The notes under the pieces were generated by a model. That model was given only the letters and a program-made list of their open reading frames with translations, did not search any database and was not told the origin of the DNA. DNA of 64,000 bases from positions 88,600 through 152,599 of the forward strand of contig NZ_JAAOLY010000017.1 in the NCBI RefSeq assembly GCF_011601275.1. Reading direction: 5' to 3'. The DNA is from Janthinobacterium lividum. Its GTDB lineage: Bacteria > Pseudomonadota > Gammaproteobacteria > Burkholderiales > Burkholderiaceae_D. The position numbers and the translations under genes are program-made. Positions 25,602 through 34,889 of this stretch are shown one piece after another (position 1 is the stretch's first letter; each line of letters opens with the position of its first letter).

Positions 25602-26225
25602 ATGCAGGATTTTCTTTTCATCGCCGCCGCCCACTTTCTTTCCCTGCTGTCGCCCGGTCCCGATTTTTTCCTGATTGCGCGCACCTCGGTGGCCCACGGC
25701 TGGCGTGGCGCCGCCGGCATGTGCGTGGGCATTACCGTGGCCAATGCCGTGTTTATCGCGGCGGCGTTTGGCGGATTATCGGTGCTGCGGGCGGGCAGTA
25801 CGGCATTCATGGTGGTGCGGCTGGCGGGATGCGCCTATCTGCTGTACCTGGGCTGGCTGTTTTTGCGCCATGCGGGCAAGAGCAACCTGGAGGCGGGGCC
25901 CGCCACCGGCAAGGCGCGCTGGCGCGGCGGTGTCGTGATGGGGTTTGTTTCCGCCATCCTGAACCCGAAGAACGCGCTGTTCTACGTCAGTCTGGCCACC
26001 GTGCTGGCCGGCAGGCAAACGAGCCCCGCTGCGATGGCGGCGTATGGCGCGTGGATGGTCTTTGCCGTGCTGGCCTGGGATATGGCGGTGGCGCTGGCCA
26101 TCGGCAGCAGCGCACTGCGGCAGCGCTTTGCGCGCGCGCTGCCGTCGCTGGAACGGCTGTCGGGCGTGATGCTGATTGCGTTAGCGATAGGGCTACTGGT
26201 TCAGGCCGGCAGCGGATCCAGGTAA
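25602..26225 (+). CDS. LysE/RhtB-family amino-acid exporter
   Basis: A 207-residue inner-membrane protein with six hydrophobic segments and the family N-terminus FLSLLSPGPDFFLIARTSVAHGWRGA, followed by GMCVGITVANAV. LysE/RhtB proteins export amino acids such as lysine, threonine or homoserine lactone; the substrate here is not predictable. The ATG at 25602 is preferred to an upstream in-frame TTG. Its last 25 bases overlap the 3' end of the converging gene on the minus strand. Confidence 0.9.
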   Translation: MQDFLFIAAAHFLSLLSPGPDFFLIARTSVAHGWRGAAGMCVGITVANAVFIAAAFGGLSVLRAGSTAFMVVRLAGCAYLLYLGWLFLRHAGKSNLEAGPATGKARWRGGVVMGFVSAILNPKNALFYVSLATVLAGRQTSPAAMAAYGAWMVFAVLAWDMAVALAIGSSALRQRFARALPSLERLSGVMLIALAIGLLVQAGSGSR

Positions 26226-26740
26226 AACACGGCATACACTTTCAGGGGCGTCGTTTCCGTCGCCTTTTCCGAGCGCACGACGGAGCAGTCGTCGGCGGCC
26301 AGGCTGCGCCAGTTCTGGATGCCGGCCTTGGCGAACATGGCGTGCGCGGGGGCATTCGCGGCCAGGTCCAGCACCAGGCAGGCGTTGCGCGGGCCGGCGC
26401 CATAGTTGACGGCGCGGATTTCGATGCCGAAGGTGGTCATCCACGGTTCCCACAAGCCTTTTTCCTTGCCGGCCGCGATGCGGTCGAGCATCTCGCCAAA
26501 CGTCAAACCTTTTTTGACGGTATCGCGCAGTGCCTGCAACGACGGCGCCAGGCGCGGGTCGGGATGCTTGTTGCCGGCGCGAATCTCGGCGATCGCTTTC
26601 AATTCCTTGATGATGGCCGCGTCGCGCTCCGTGTAGTCACGCATGCGCGCGTAAAACTCGGCGTCCAGGAAGGGATTGACGGTCAGCTTGGCGACGCCCT
26701 CTTCGCGGCGTTTCGGGGAAGGCGTGTTGGTTTTGGTCAT
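26201..26740 (-). CDS. Hypothetical protein
   Basis: A 179-residue protein I do not recognise. It is soluble by composition, with a basic N-terminus (TKTNTPSPKRREEG), a charged helical middle (about residues 25-85) and a strand-rich C-terminal half containing GAGPRNACLVLDLAANAP and TPLKVYAVFYLDPLP. The ATG at 26740 is chosen over 26755 as the more likely start; neither has a strong ribosome binding site. Codon use is like that of its neighbours and the frame is intact. It converges with, and overlaps by 25 bases, the LysE gene. Confidence 0.65.
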   Translation of the reverse strand: MTKTNTPSPKRREEGVAKLTVNPFLDAEFYARMRDYTERDAAIIKELKAIAEIRAGNKHPDPRLAPSLQALRDTVKKGLTFGEMLDRIAAGKEKGLWEPWMTTFGIEIRAVNYGAGPRNACLVLDLAANAPAHAMFAKAGIQNWRSLAADDCSVVRSEKATETTPLKVYAVFYLDPLPA

Positions 26741-26804
26741 GGCGATGGAGGGCAAAATACGTTGAGGGGCGCCAGTTTAACATCATGGCGCGTCGGCGGC
26801 GGCG

Positions 26805-27284
26805 TTAGCGCCGCTTTAATGTCGCGCCCGGCGGGTGCGGGGCGGCCGTTGCGGCGCGCGTGCCAGGCTGCATGAAGCCGCGCCGTGGTCCGAACAGGAA
26901 GACGGCGCCCGCATACAGTCCCGCCAGGGGGAAGCGCACCTCCCTGAGCAACTGGTGGAAAATGGCGATCGACTGCGCGCGGCTGACGGGAATGTCGGCC
27001 CGCCACTGGCACAGCACATCATGCACGAGGCTGGCATGATAGGTGGCCGGCAAGCCCAGATGCTGTGCGCCATCAGGCGTGCCCACATAAAACAGGCCGA
27101 GCACGCTGATGCAGGGCGAACAGCCATCCCAGGCATAGCCGGCGCGGATGCGGATCGCCGAGTCGCGTATCATCACCCACTCGTTTTCAAACTCTATGCC
27201 GTCAAGCAAGGGTGAGCAATAGCCATAGTCGCTGTCCAGCGCATAGCGCCAGGCGTTGCCGGGCATGCCGAAATTCTTCGGCAT
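26805..27284 (-). CDS. DUF1353-like protein
   Basis: A 159-residue protein with two features of the DUF1353 family: a beta-rich N-terminal half ending in AGYAWDGCSPC (compare the family GWxWDGxS) and a helix with LVHDVLCQW (compare LVHDYLY). DUF1353 members occur in bacteria and in phages; their function is unknown. No phage genes lie nearby. The C-terminal 20 residues are Pro/Ala-rich. It lies between two genes in the same direction, with gaps of 64 and 121 bases. Confidence 0.65.
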   Translation of the reverse strand: MPKNFGMPGNAWRYALDSDYGYCSPLLDGIEFENEWVMIRDSAIRIRAGYAWDGCSPCISVLGLFYVGTPDGAQHLGLPATYHASLVHDVLCQWRADIPVSRAQSIAIFHQLLREVRFPLAGLYAGAVFLFGPRRGFMQPGTRAATAAPHPPGATLKRR

Positions 27285-27405
27285 CAGCAGCCTCCCTGCT
27301 GTGCTTGCGGCCGTTGTCGCCTATCTCTCGTCTGCATGGCGTTGCCTTGACAATGATCAATATCAAGATTTAAACATACTCGGCAGAAAGAAGGGCAAGA
27401 AGGTG

Positions 27406-28431
27406 TCAGGCGCGCGGCGCGGCCGTCGATTCGCGCACCACCAGTTCGGGTTTCAGGCGCACGTCGAGCACCGGCGAATCGGGCGAGGCGATGGTTTGCA
27501 GGATCAGCCGGGCCGCTTCCGTGCCGATGCCGTGGTGGCGGATGCGGATGGTGGTCAGCGGTGGACGGATCATGTCCATGTACGGCATGTCGTTGTGGCC
27601 CACGACGGAAATATCTTCGGGGCAGCTCAAGCCCAGTTCGCGGATGGCGTCGTAGCAGCCGAGGGCCACCAGGTCGCTGCCCGTCACCACGGCCGTCGTT
27701 TGCGGCGAATGACGCAGCAGTTCCAACAACGCCTCCTTGCCGCATTCGCGCGAATAGCCGCTGCTTTCAAAGACGAACGCTTGCGAAGGATCGAGTTCGC
27801 TGGCCTGGATGGCGGCCAGGAAACCGAGGCGGCGCACGTGGCCGGTAGACAAATTTTCCGGACCCGCGATGTGCGCGATATGGCGGTGGCCCAGCGCCAG
27901 CAAGTGCTCGACGGCCAGGCGCATGCCGACCACGTCGTCGCTGACGACGCAGGAAGCGACGCCGTTTTCATCGCTGCGGTTGACGGTAACGACGGGCACG
28001 TTCTGGTCGATGCACATCTTGATGACGGGATCGTCGCGCCGTGCGGTAGCCAAAATCAGGCCATCGACCTGCTGCCCCAGCAGGCGGTTGATGACGAACA
28101 GCTGCTCTTCCTCGTCGGCGCCCACGTTGGTGACGATGGCCAGGTAGCCATGCTTGCGCAAGCCTTCTTCGATGCCCAGCAGAATCGGCGGGAAAACGGC
28201 ATTGGTAATGTCGGGCAAGACCACGCCGATGATGCGCGACTTGCGCGTGACGAGGGTGGAGGCGGCGCGGTTCGGCCGATAGCCGAGCCGGCCCGCTTCG
28301 GCCAGCACGCGCGCGGCGACCTCGGCACTGACCATTTGCCGCGTTGCCGGGTTCATCACGCGCGACACGGTGGAAAAGTGCACGCCGCTGGCCCGCGCAA
28401 CGTCGCTTAAGGTGGGGTTCTTGTTTGTCAT
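27406..28431 (-). CDS. LacI family transcriptional regulator
   Basis: A 341-residue repressor. The N-terminal helix-turn-helix is TLSDVARASGVHFSTVSRVMN with the hinge helix RPNRAASTLVTRKS, and a periplasmic-binding-like ligand domain covers ~60-335 (IIGVVLPDITNAVFPPILLGIE, VVGHNDMPYMDMIRPPLTTI). The ligand is unknown, probably a sugar or organic acid. The ATG at 28431 is preferred over an upstream extension that would overlap its own promoter. Two identical operator-like palindromes lie upstream, one beside its own promoter and one inside the divergent malic enzyme promoter, so autoregulation and control of malic enzyme are likely. Confidence 0.92.
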   Translation of the reverse strand: MTNKNPTLSDVARASGVHFSTVSRVMNPATRQMVSAEVAARVLAEAGRLGYRPNRAASTLVTRKSRIIGVVLPDITNAVFPPILLGIEEGLRKHGYLAIVTNVGADEEEQLFVINRLLGQQVDGLILATARRDDPVIKMCIDQNVPVVTVNRSDENGVASCVVSDDVVGMRLAVEHLLALGHRHIAHIAGPENLSTGHVRRLGFLAAIQASELDPSQAFVFESSGYSRECGKEALLELLRHSPQTTAVVTGSDLVALGCYDAIRELGLSCPEDISVVGHNDMPYMDMIRPPLTTIRIRHHGIGTEAARLILQTIASPDSPVLDVRLKPELVVRESTAAPRA

Positions 28432-28458
28432 GGGCTTCCCGGATCGCAATAGCGTGAT

Positions 28459-28487
28459 TTTATCGCAAAAAATGCTCATTTCGTCAA
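28459..28487 (-). promoter_or_regulatory. Sigma-70 type promoter of the lacI-like gene
   Basis: On the minus strand TTGACG (28487-28482) and GATAAA (28464-28459) are separated by 17 bases, with the predicted start of transcription about 20 bases before the ATG. An operator palindrome sits 8 bases upstream of the -35. Confidence 0.6.
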
Positions 28488-28494
28488 AAACCGA

Positions 28495-28508
28495 GCAAAC
28501 GCTTGCAT
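28495..28508. promoter_or_regulatory. LacI-family operator O1
   Basis: GCAAACGCTTGCAT is a near-perfect palindrome with a central CG, typical of LacI/GalR-family sites. The same 14 bases occur at 28573-28586. It lies just upstream of the repressor's own promoter. Confidence 0.75.
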
Positions 28509-28562
28509 TGAATTAATGCCGTTGCCCAAAGCGGTTTTGTTGTGCTTAAGTACAATCCAGCC

Positions 28563-28591
28563 TTGACAGCGTGCAAACGCTTGCATACCAT
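28563..28591 (+). promoter_or_regulatory. Malic enzyme promoter with operator O2 in its spacer
   Basis: TTGACA (28563-28568) and TACCAT (28586-28591) are separated by exactly 17 bases. That spacer contains TGCAAACGCTTGCA (28572-28585), the second copy of the LacI-type operator. A repressor bound here would cover both promoter elements. Transcription would begin near 28598, 40 bases before the malic enzyme ATG. Confidence 0.8.
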
Positions 28592-28637
28592 GGCTCGGAC
28601 TTACCACTCGGGCCCGGTTGCCCTTCCCAGAATTCCT

Positions 28638-29894
28638 ATGTCTACTTCGCACAGCAAGCACGCCGAACAGAACGGCGAGACCTTCAACCTGAAAGAAGCC
28701 GCCCTCGCCTATCACGCGGAACCCCGCGCAGGCAAGATTTCCGTCACGCCAACCAAACCGCTGGGCGACGCCCGCGCCCTGACCCTGGCGTACTCGCCGG
28801 GCGTGGCCTTCGCCTGCGAAGCCATCGTGGAAGATCCGCGCACGGCCGGCACCTACACGTCGCGCAGCAACCTGGTGGCCGTGATCACGAATGGCACGGC
28901 AGTGCTGGGCCTGGGCGATATCGGCCCGCTGGCCAGCAAACCGGTGATGGAAGGCAAGGCATGCCTGTTCAAGCAGTTCGCCGACGTCGACGTGTTCGAC
29001 ATCGAACTGGCCGAGAACGATCCCGACCTGTTCATCGACACCGTGGTGCGCATGGAGCCGACTTTCGGCGGCATCAACCTGGAAGACATCAAGGCGCCCG
29101 ACTGCTTCTACATCGAACAGCAATTGCGCAAGCGTATGAATATTCCCGTCTTCCACGACGACCAGCACGGTACGGCCATCATCGTCGCGGCCGGTATCCT
29201 GAACGGCCTGGAACTGGTGGGCAAGGACATCGGCAACGTCAAGGTAGCCGTCTCGGGCGCGGGCGCCGCCTCGATCGCCTGCCTGGACCTGCTCGTCTCG
29301 CTGGGTCTGAACAAGTCGCTGCTGAAAGTATGCGACAGCCAGGGCGTGATCTACCCGGGCCGCGATGCCAACATGGAAGAGAACAAGGCGCGCTACGCGA
29401 ATGACACGAGCGACCGCGACCTGGCCGACGCCATGGTCGGTGCAGACATCTTCATCGGTGTCTCGAAGGGCGGCGTGGTCAGCGCGCAGATGGTCGAATC
29501 GATGGCCGCCAAGCCGCTGATCTTCGCCCTGGCCAATCCGCATCCGGAAATCGCCCCGGAAAAAGTGCACGCCGTGCGCGACGACGCCATCGTCGCCACC
29601 GGACGCTCGGATTACCCGAACCAGATCAACAACGTGCTGTGCTTCCCGTACATCTTCCGCGGCGCGCTCGACGTGGGCGCCACCACGATCAACGAAGAAA
29701 TGAAGCTGGCCTGCGTGCGCGCCATCGCCGCGCTGGCCAAGGAGCCGCTGCCGGGTCACGAGAGCAGCGCCCTGACGCCGCTGCAACTGATCCCGTCGCC
29801 ATTCGACGAGCGCCTGCGCAGCTGGGTCGCGCCTGCCGTATCGCAAGCGGCCATCGCCACCGGCGTAGCCACGCGCGTGCCAGCGACTGCCTGA
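28638..29894 (+). CDS. maeB: Malic enzyme (short MaeB-type, no phosphotransacetylase domain)
   Basis: A 418-residue NAD(P)-dependent decarboxylating malate dehydrogenase making pyruvate and CO2. The malic domain ([40 protein letters not shown]) and the NAD-binding domain ([43 protein letters not shown]) are complete. The C-terminal phosphotransacetylase-like domain that brings MaeB proteins to about 760 residues is absent. An in-frame ATG at 28590 overlaps the -10 box, so the ATG at 28638 is the start. The gene is divergent from the LacI-type regulator and has its operator in the promoter. Confidence 0.93.
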   Translation: MSTSHSKHAEQNGETFNLKEAALAYHAEPRAGKISVTPTKPLGDARALTLAYSPGVAFACEAIVEDPRTAGTYTSRSNLVAVITNGTAVLGLGDIGPLASKPVMEGKACLFKQFADVDVFDIELAENDPDLFIDTVVRMEPTFGGINLEDIKAPDCFYIEQQLRKRMNIPVFHDDQHGTAIIVAAGILNGLELVGKDIGNVKVAVSGAGAASIACLDLLVSLGLNKSLLKVCDSQGVIYPGRDANMEENKARYANDTSDRDLADAMVGADIFIGVSKGGVVSAQMVESMAAKPLIFALANPHPEIAPEKVHAVRDDAIVATGRSDYPNQINNVLCFPYIFRGALDVGATTINEEMKLACVRAIAALAKEPLPGHESSALTPLQLIPSPFDERLRSWVAPAVSQAAIATGVATRVPATA

Positions 29895-29951
29895 AGCACT
29901 AGCAAGGGCTTGCTTGCCTTGGCAAAATAACAGCGAGTTACCATTGCTTAC

Positions 29952-29984
29952 AAAAAAACCATGGCTAAAAACCATGGTTTTTTT
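29952..29984 (+). terminator. Intrinsic terminator after malic enzyme
   Basis: AAAAAACCATGG and CCATGGTTTTTT pair around a short CTAAAAA loop, ending in a run of T. It lies ~60 bases after the stop codon. Confidence 0.88.
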
Positions 29985-30100
29985 CATTCTCCCCCTTGAG
30001 ACTGCTTAAATAGTTATCGAAGAGCAAATTCCCCCGTGGGCGTTTTTGCAGTCACCTTCGATTACAATGACGCCTACTTTATGTTGCTACAGTTGCCATA

Positions 30101-31342
30101 ATGGCGACACGTGCGTTACCAAGGATATTCATGCTCGGCCTGACCTCTGTTTGCGTTTTTCTCTTTTCGGCATTGGCGCTGGCTGTCAACAGTGGTTACT
30201 CTGTTGGCGCACTGGTCCTGCTACTGGCCAGCGGCTCTTTGTTGTGGAAGCGTTCCGGTCTGGCGCTGCAACGTCAGGACTATCTGTTGATCGGTGTCCT
30301 GCTGGCGTATTTCCTGGTCTTTACCGCCAACATGCTGTACCACGGTGATCCTCCGCGCGAATTTGACATGCCCCTACGCGCCCTTCTGGCGATCCCGGTG
30401 CTGCTGCTGCTGCTGGCGTACCCACCACGACCCACGTTCTGGTGGGCAGGCTTGTCCGTCGGCGCTATTGCCGGCGCAGCGTATGCCTTGATGGAATTTA
30501 TTCCTGACAGCCTGATTCGGCCGCAAGCAGCTACTAGCAACCCCATTCATTATGGCAATGTCAGCATGTTACTGGGCATACTGGCACTCTGCGGACTCGA
30601 CTGGGCACGCCTGCAGGCGCACCGTTATGCCTGGAGTGGCCTGTTGCTGGCAGGATGCCTGGCCGGCATCGTCGGTTCGGTCATCAGTGGTAGCCGCGGA
30701 GGCTGGCTGGCCTTGCCCGTCTGTCTGATCATCATGGCGATACATCACGCCAAAAACCATGGCCGCCGCCATTTGACCGTCACCCTGTCGCTACTTTTCG
30801 TCCTTGTGAGTCTGGCCTATTCCATGCCGCATTCGCCGGTACAGCAACGTGTCGCCACTGTCATCTCCGAATTGCAAAAATACAAGAATGATGGAGATGT
30901 CAGCACCTCAGTTGGCCAGCGCCTGGTGATGTGGGATACCGCAACAGAACTCGTAAAAGAGCATCTATGGCTGGGCATGGGCCGTACCGGCTATCTGCAA
31001 CAAAAAAAGGTAATGCTGGCGGAAGGGAAAATTAGCAAACTCGTCAGTGACTATACGAATGCCCATAGCGACTACCTCGATGTGCTGGTCAAGAGGGGCA
31101 TCACTGGCGTGCTGGCACTGCTGGCGCTGCTCCTGCTGCCCTTGGTCCTGTTTGCACGTACATCGCATCGCGGTCCTGTCGGCGCCCGGCCGTTTGCTCT
31201 GGCAGGCATGCTACTGTGCGTTTGTTATATGATTTTCGGCCTGACGACGAGCTCGCTAACCCTGAATATAGGCATCATCATGCTGGTCTTCCCGATGGTG
31301 ATACTGTGGGCCCTGTTGCGCCAGCAAGAGCGCACTGCTTGA
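30101..31342 (+). CDS. waaL: O-antigen ligase-like (WaaL/Wzy_C) membrane protein
   Basis: A 413-residue polytopic protein with about twelve hydrophobic segments. Near residues 204-208 is SGSRGGW, the conserved arginine-containing motif of the O-antigen ligase/polymerase superfamily. A large periplasmic loop (about 245-330) contains SVGQRLVMWDTA, LGMGRTGY and NAHSDYLDVLVKRGITG, the last being the conserved His region. Position next to msbA and a GT9 transferase favours the ligase that joins polymer to lipid A-core. A second superfamily member at 48.2 kb lies inside the O-antigen cluster and is the better polymerase candidate. Confidence 0.8.
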   Translation: MATRALPRIFMLGLTSVCVFLFSALALAVNSGYSVGALVLLLASGSLLWKRSGLALQRQDYLLIGVLLAYFLVFTANMLYHGDPPREFDMPLRALLAIPVLLLLLAYPPRPTFWWAGLSVGAIAGAAYALMEFIPDSLIRPQAATSNPIHYGNVSMLLGILALCGLDWARLQAHRYAWSGLLLAGCLAGIVGSVISGSRGGWLALPVCLIIMAIHHAKNHGRRHLTVTLSLLFVLVSLAYSMPHSPVQQRVATVISELQKYKNDGDVSTSVGQRLVMWDTATELVKEHLWLGMGRTGYLQQKKVMLAEGKISKLVSDYTNAHSDYLDVLVKRGITGVLALLALLLLPLVLFARTSHRGPVGARPFALAGMLLCVCYMIFGLTTSSLTLNIGIIMLVFPMVILWALLRQQERTA

Positions 31343-31392
31343 GCTCGTTTTCCGCCTGACCGTTTTTGCTGTCCCTGCAAGGAACCCTACCG

Positions 31393-33126
31393 ATGCTCAC
31401 GCCCGACCTGAAGCGCCTCACCGCGCTGCACGCGCCCTATAAGAAACACTTGGCTCTGGCCCTGCTGGCGATGGTCGTCACGGCGGGCACGGAGCCGCTG
31501 CTGCCGTATGCGCTCAAGTTGCTGCTCGACAATGGTTTTGGTGGCAAGGTGAGTTTTTCTTTCTGGCTGGTGCCGCTGATCGTCATCGGCATCTTTGCCA
31601 TCCGCGGCGCATCGACGTTTGCCAGCAGCTATCTGATGAGCTATGTCTCCACGCGCATCCTCAACGAATTGCGCCGCAGGATGTTTGCCAGCATGCTGAA
31701 CCTGCCCATCGACTTCTACAACACGCACACCGTGGGGAAGGTCATCAACTCCATCATGTTTGAGGTGCAGCAGATCATCGAAATGGTGACCAAGGTGTTT
31801 ACTTCGATCGTGCGCTCCTCGCTGACCGTGCTGGGCCTGTTGGCGTGGCTGCTGTACCTGAACTGGGTGCTGACCCTGGTCACCCTGGTACTGCTGCCCC
31901 TGCTGACCATCGTCGTGCGCACCACGGGCAAGCGCCTGAAAAAACTCAACCGCGACTCGCTGGCCGTCAATGCCGAGCTGACCCAAGTCATCGAGGAAAC
32001 CACGCGCGCCCAGCAAGTGATCAAGATCTTCGGCGGCCAGGATTACGAGAAAGCCCGCTTCGAAGAGCGCGCCGAACAATTGCGCCGCTACAGCATGCGC
32101 ATGACGACGACCTTTTCCGCCACGGTGCCCATTACGCAGGTGATCACGGCAGCAGCCGTGGCCTTGGTCATCGTCATGGCCCTGTTCCAGTCGGAGCAGG
32201 GACAAATCACGGTCGGCGGCTTTGTTTCCTTCATCACGGCCATGCTGATGCTGCTGACGCCCCTGAAGCAGCTGGCCGAAGTCAACGGTCCCCTGCAGCG
32301 CGGCATGGCCGCCGCCGAGGAAGTCTTCCTGCTGATCGACAAGACACCGGAACGCACGGGCGGCAAGCCGCTCGCTGGCCGCAGCAAAGGCCGCATCGAG
32401 TTCAAGGACGTGAGTTTCGCCTATCCCGGACATCCGGAGCCAGCCCTGCAACACATCGACCTGAGCATCGCGCCAGGACAAACGGTCGCCTTTGTCGGCA
32501 TGTCCGGTGGCGGCAAATCGACCCTGGTCAGCCTGCTGCCCGGCTTTTACTCGGCCAGCAGCGGTGAAATCTTGCTCGATGGACAAAATATCGATGCCAT
32601 CGCCCTGACCAGCCTGCGCAGCCAGATTGCCATGGTCAGCCAGCAAGTGGTGCTGTTCGACGATACCCTGGCCGCCAACATCGCGTATGGCGATGCGGCA
32701 CCAGACCGCCAGCGCGTCGAAGCGGCCGCAGCCGCCGCCTTCCTGTCGGACGTCATCGACGGTTTGCCCGATGGCCTGGAAACGCGCCTGGGCGACAACG
32801 GCTCGCGCCTGTCCGGCGGGCAGCGCCAGCGCGTGGCCATCGCCCGCGCGATCTACAAGGATGCGCCCATCCTGATCCTCGATGAAGCCACCTCGGCACT
32901 GGATACGGAGGCGGAACGGGCCGTGCAGGTGGCACTGGAGCACCTGATGCAAGGAAAAACCACCTTAGTTATTGCTCATCGGCTATCAACAATTGAACGT
33001 GCGGACCGTATCGTGGTATTGTCACATGGGAAAATAATGGAAACCGGCAGTCACCAGCAATTATTGGATGCCAACGGCGCGTATGCCAATCTGCATCGCC
33101 TGCAATTTTCCCAGCAAGTGGTATGA
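31393..33126 (+). CDS. msbA: Lipid A export ATP-binding/permease protein
   Basis: A 577-residue half-size ABC exporter that flips lipid A-core across the inner membrane. The six-helix membrane domain covers about 15-320. The ATPase has Walker A GMSGGGKST (369-377), signature LSGGQRQR (473-480), Walker B ILILDEATSALD (493-504) and the switch His in VIAHRLSTIE. The ATG at 31393 is chosen over an upstream in-frame codon. Neighbours are an O-antigen ligase upstream and a GT9 transferase 35 bases downstream, a coherent LPS group. Confidence 0.93.
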   Translation: MLTPDLKRLTALHAPYKKHLALALLAMVVTAGTEPLLPYALKLLLDNGFGGKVSFSFWLVPLIVIGIFAIRGASTFASSYLMSYVSTRILNELRRRMFASMLNLPIDFYNTHTVGKVINSIMFEVQQIIEMVTKVFTSIVRSSLTVLGLLAWLLYLNWVLTLVTLVLLPLLTIVVRTTGKRLKKLNRDSLAVNAELTQVIEETTRAQQVIKIFGGQDYEKARFEERAEQLRRYSMRMTTTFSATVPITQVITAAAVALVIVMALFQSEQGQITVGGFVSFITAMLMLLTPLKQLAEVNGPLQRGMAAAEEVFLLIDKTPERTGGKPLAGRSKGRIEFKDVSFAYPGHPEPALQHIDLSIAPGQTVAFVGMSGGGKSTLVSLLPGFYSASSGEILLDGQNIDAIALTSLRSQIAMVSQQVVLFDDTLAANIAYGDAAPDRQRVEAAAAAAFLSDVIDGLPDGLETRLGDNGSRLSGGQRQRVAIARAIYKDAPILILDEATSALDTEAERAVQVALEHLMQGKTTLVIAHRLSTIERADRIVVLSHGKIMETGSHQQLLDANGAYANLHRLQFSQQVV

Positions 33127-33161
33127 CACCATCGAATGAATACCTGAAATCGTACTGATAC

Positions 33162-34262
33162 ATGACGCCTTTGATTCCCGCCGAACTTCTACAAAAGTCG
33201 GAAAAAATTCTGTTCATCGCCCATCTGGCGCTGGGAGACTTTACCTACCTGCAAAACGGTTTCCGCGCCTTTGCCGCGGCCTACCCCCACATCCAGATCC
33301 ACCTGTGGGTCGACGAAGTACGGCGCACGTCCGACGCCAAACAATGGGAAAGCTTGCGCACCTATTCGCTGTACGACTGGGTCGAACAGTCGGGCCTGTT
33401 TTCCAAGGTGTACCGCAAGACCTACAGCCCCGCGCTATACGAAGAGTCACTGCGCGAAGCCCAGGCGGAGCATTATCCTGTCGTCGTGTCGCTGGCCCAT
33501 GTACGGCCACAGCAATATGCGGACCTTGCCCGCGCCATCAGTCCGAACGGACTGGTGATCGGCACGCGCAAGCCGTTCAGCCCGCTTCGCCCCTGGCATT
33601 ACCTGGCCTACCGCAAGATCGACGCCGTGCTGGCCTCGTATGCGGGACAAGATGCCGGCGAGCACCATATCAGCAGCGTGTATGCGGACTGGTTCCATCA
33701 ATTGACGGGACTCGACATTCCCGTGGCCGAACGCTATCCCTTCGTGCACATTCCCGAGCACGCATTGCAGCAGGCGCAGGAGCAACTGGCCACCTGGGGC
33801 TTTTCCCCGCGCCAGGGTCCGCTCGTGCTCTTGAATCCGTTTGCCAAGTCGCACAAGCGCGGCTGGCCGCTGGAGCGCATTGCCGAGCTGATCACGCGCA
33901 TGCAGGCGATGCCGAAATGGCAGCATGCCTGCTTCCTGATCAATGCCATGCCGCAGGAACTGGCCAAGGTGAATGCCGTCGTGCAAACGCACAACTTGCC
34001 ACGCACGCAAGCCTTCAGCGCTGTCGACAACTTTTTCCAGCTGCCGGCCATGCTGGCGCAATGCGACCTGATTATTTCGGTGGAAACATCGATCATGCAT
34101 CTGGCGAACGCCGTGCATGTGCCAGTGGTGGCATTGATGCGCAAGAAGAATCCGGAATGGGCGCCCTTCGACAGCGCCAACAGCACCGTCATCACGGTGG
34201 CGCGGCGCAGCGACTGGGTCAAGGCGATTTCAAGCGATCAGGTATTGCAGACCATCGCCTAG
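33162..34262 (+). CDS. Glycosyltransferase family 9 (heptosyltransferase-like)
   Basis: A 366-residue GT-B enzyme of the LPS heptosyltransferase type. The N-terminal half begins EKILFIAHLALGDFTYLQNGFRAFAAAYPHI, as in WaaC/WaaF-like proteins. The C-terminal half carries LLNPFAKSHKRGWPLERIAELI (nucleotide-sugar binding) and CDLIISVETSIMHLANAVHVPVVAL, the conserved acceptor/donor segment. The role is probably addition of a core sugar to lipid A; which sugar is unclear. It follows msbA by 35 bases and ends 15 bases before the convergent response-regulator gene. Confidence 0.85.
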   Translation: MTPLIPAELLQKSEKILFIAHLALGDFTYLQNGFRAFAAAYPHIQIHLWVDEVRRTSDAKQWESLRTYSLYDWVEQSGLFSKVYRKTYSPALYEESLREAQAEHYPVVVSLAHVRPQQYADLARAISPNGLVIGTRKPFSPLRPWHYLAYRKIDAVLASYAGQDAGEHHISSVYADWFHQLTGLDIPVAERYPFVHIPEHALQQAQEQLATWGFSPRQGPLVLLNPFAKSHKRGWPLERIAELITRMQAMPKWQHACFLINAMPQELAKVNAVVQTHNLPRTQAFSAVDNFFQLPAMLAQCDLIISVETSIMHLANAVHVPVVALMRKKNPEWAPFDSANSTVITVARRSDWVKAISSDQVLQTIA

Positions 34263-34277
34263 AAAACGCTTCAGTGG

Positions 34278-34889
34278 CTAGCCGGTGCCCAGCATGCTGA
34301 TGCGCACCAGGTCGGCCACATTATCGACGCCCAGCTTGTCCATCAGGCGCGCCTTGTGCACTTCCACGGTGCGCACGGAAATGCCCAGCGCCGGGGCGAT
34401 ATCGCGGTTGTGCTGGCCCGTCACCACCAGCTGCATCACTTCGCGCTCGCGCGGCGTCAAGGCGCGCAGCAAAGCGAGCCCTTCCACCTGACGCTGCAAC
34501 TGGCCACGCGCATGCGCTTCGCGCGAAAACGCTTCCTCGATGGCGGCCAGCAGCTTGTCATGATCAAATGGCTTTTCCAGGAAATCGCTGGCTTGCGCCT
34601 TGAATGCCTGGCGTGCCAGCGCCACGTCGCCATGCCCCGTGATGATGATGATGGGCAGCAGGCATTTGAGCTCCAGCAGGCAGCGCTGCAGGCTCAGGCC
34701 ATCCATGCCCGACATGCGGATATCGATCAGCAGACAACCGGCCCACTCGGGCCGCCAGCTGTGCAGGAAATCCTCGCCGCAGGAAAACAGGGCCGTGCGG
34801 TAACCGCGTATGCCCAACAGCAAACCCAGCGCATCGCGCACGGCGGGATCGTCATCCACGATAAACACCGTCAAATTACTTGTCACCAT
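34278..34889 (-). CDS. FixJ/NarL-type response regulator
   Basis: A 203-residue regulator. The receiver domain (1-120) has the acidic pocket VDDDP at 11-15, phospho-acceptor Asp56 in LLIDIRMSGMDG, and the conserved Lys in DFLEKPFD. The output domain is a LuxR-type helix-turn-helix from ~140 (LTPREREVMQLVVTGQHNRDIAPALGISVRTVEVHKARLMDKLG). The ATG at 34889 overlaps the last 14 bases of the upstream sensor kinase gene, so they form one transcription unit and a cognate pair. Targets are unknown. Confidence 0.93.
   Translation of the reverse strand: MVTSNLTVFIVDDDPAVRDALGLLLGIRGYRTALFSCGEDFLHSWRPEWAGCLLIDIRMSGMDGLSLQRCLLELKCLLPIIIITGHGDVALARQAFKAQASDFLEKPFDHDKLLAAIEEAFSREAHARGQLQRQVEGLALLRALTPREREVMQLVVTGQHNRDIAPALGISVRTVEVHKARLMDKLGVDNVADLVRISMLGTG

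Noticed and set aside
26805..27284. DUF1353-like gene as a prophage remnant
   Set aside because: No integrase, structural phage genes, attachment repeats or composition change around it.
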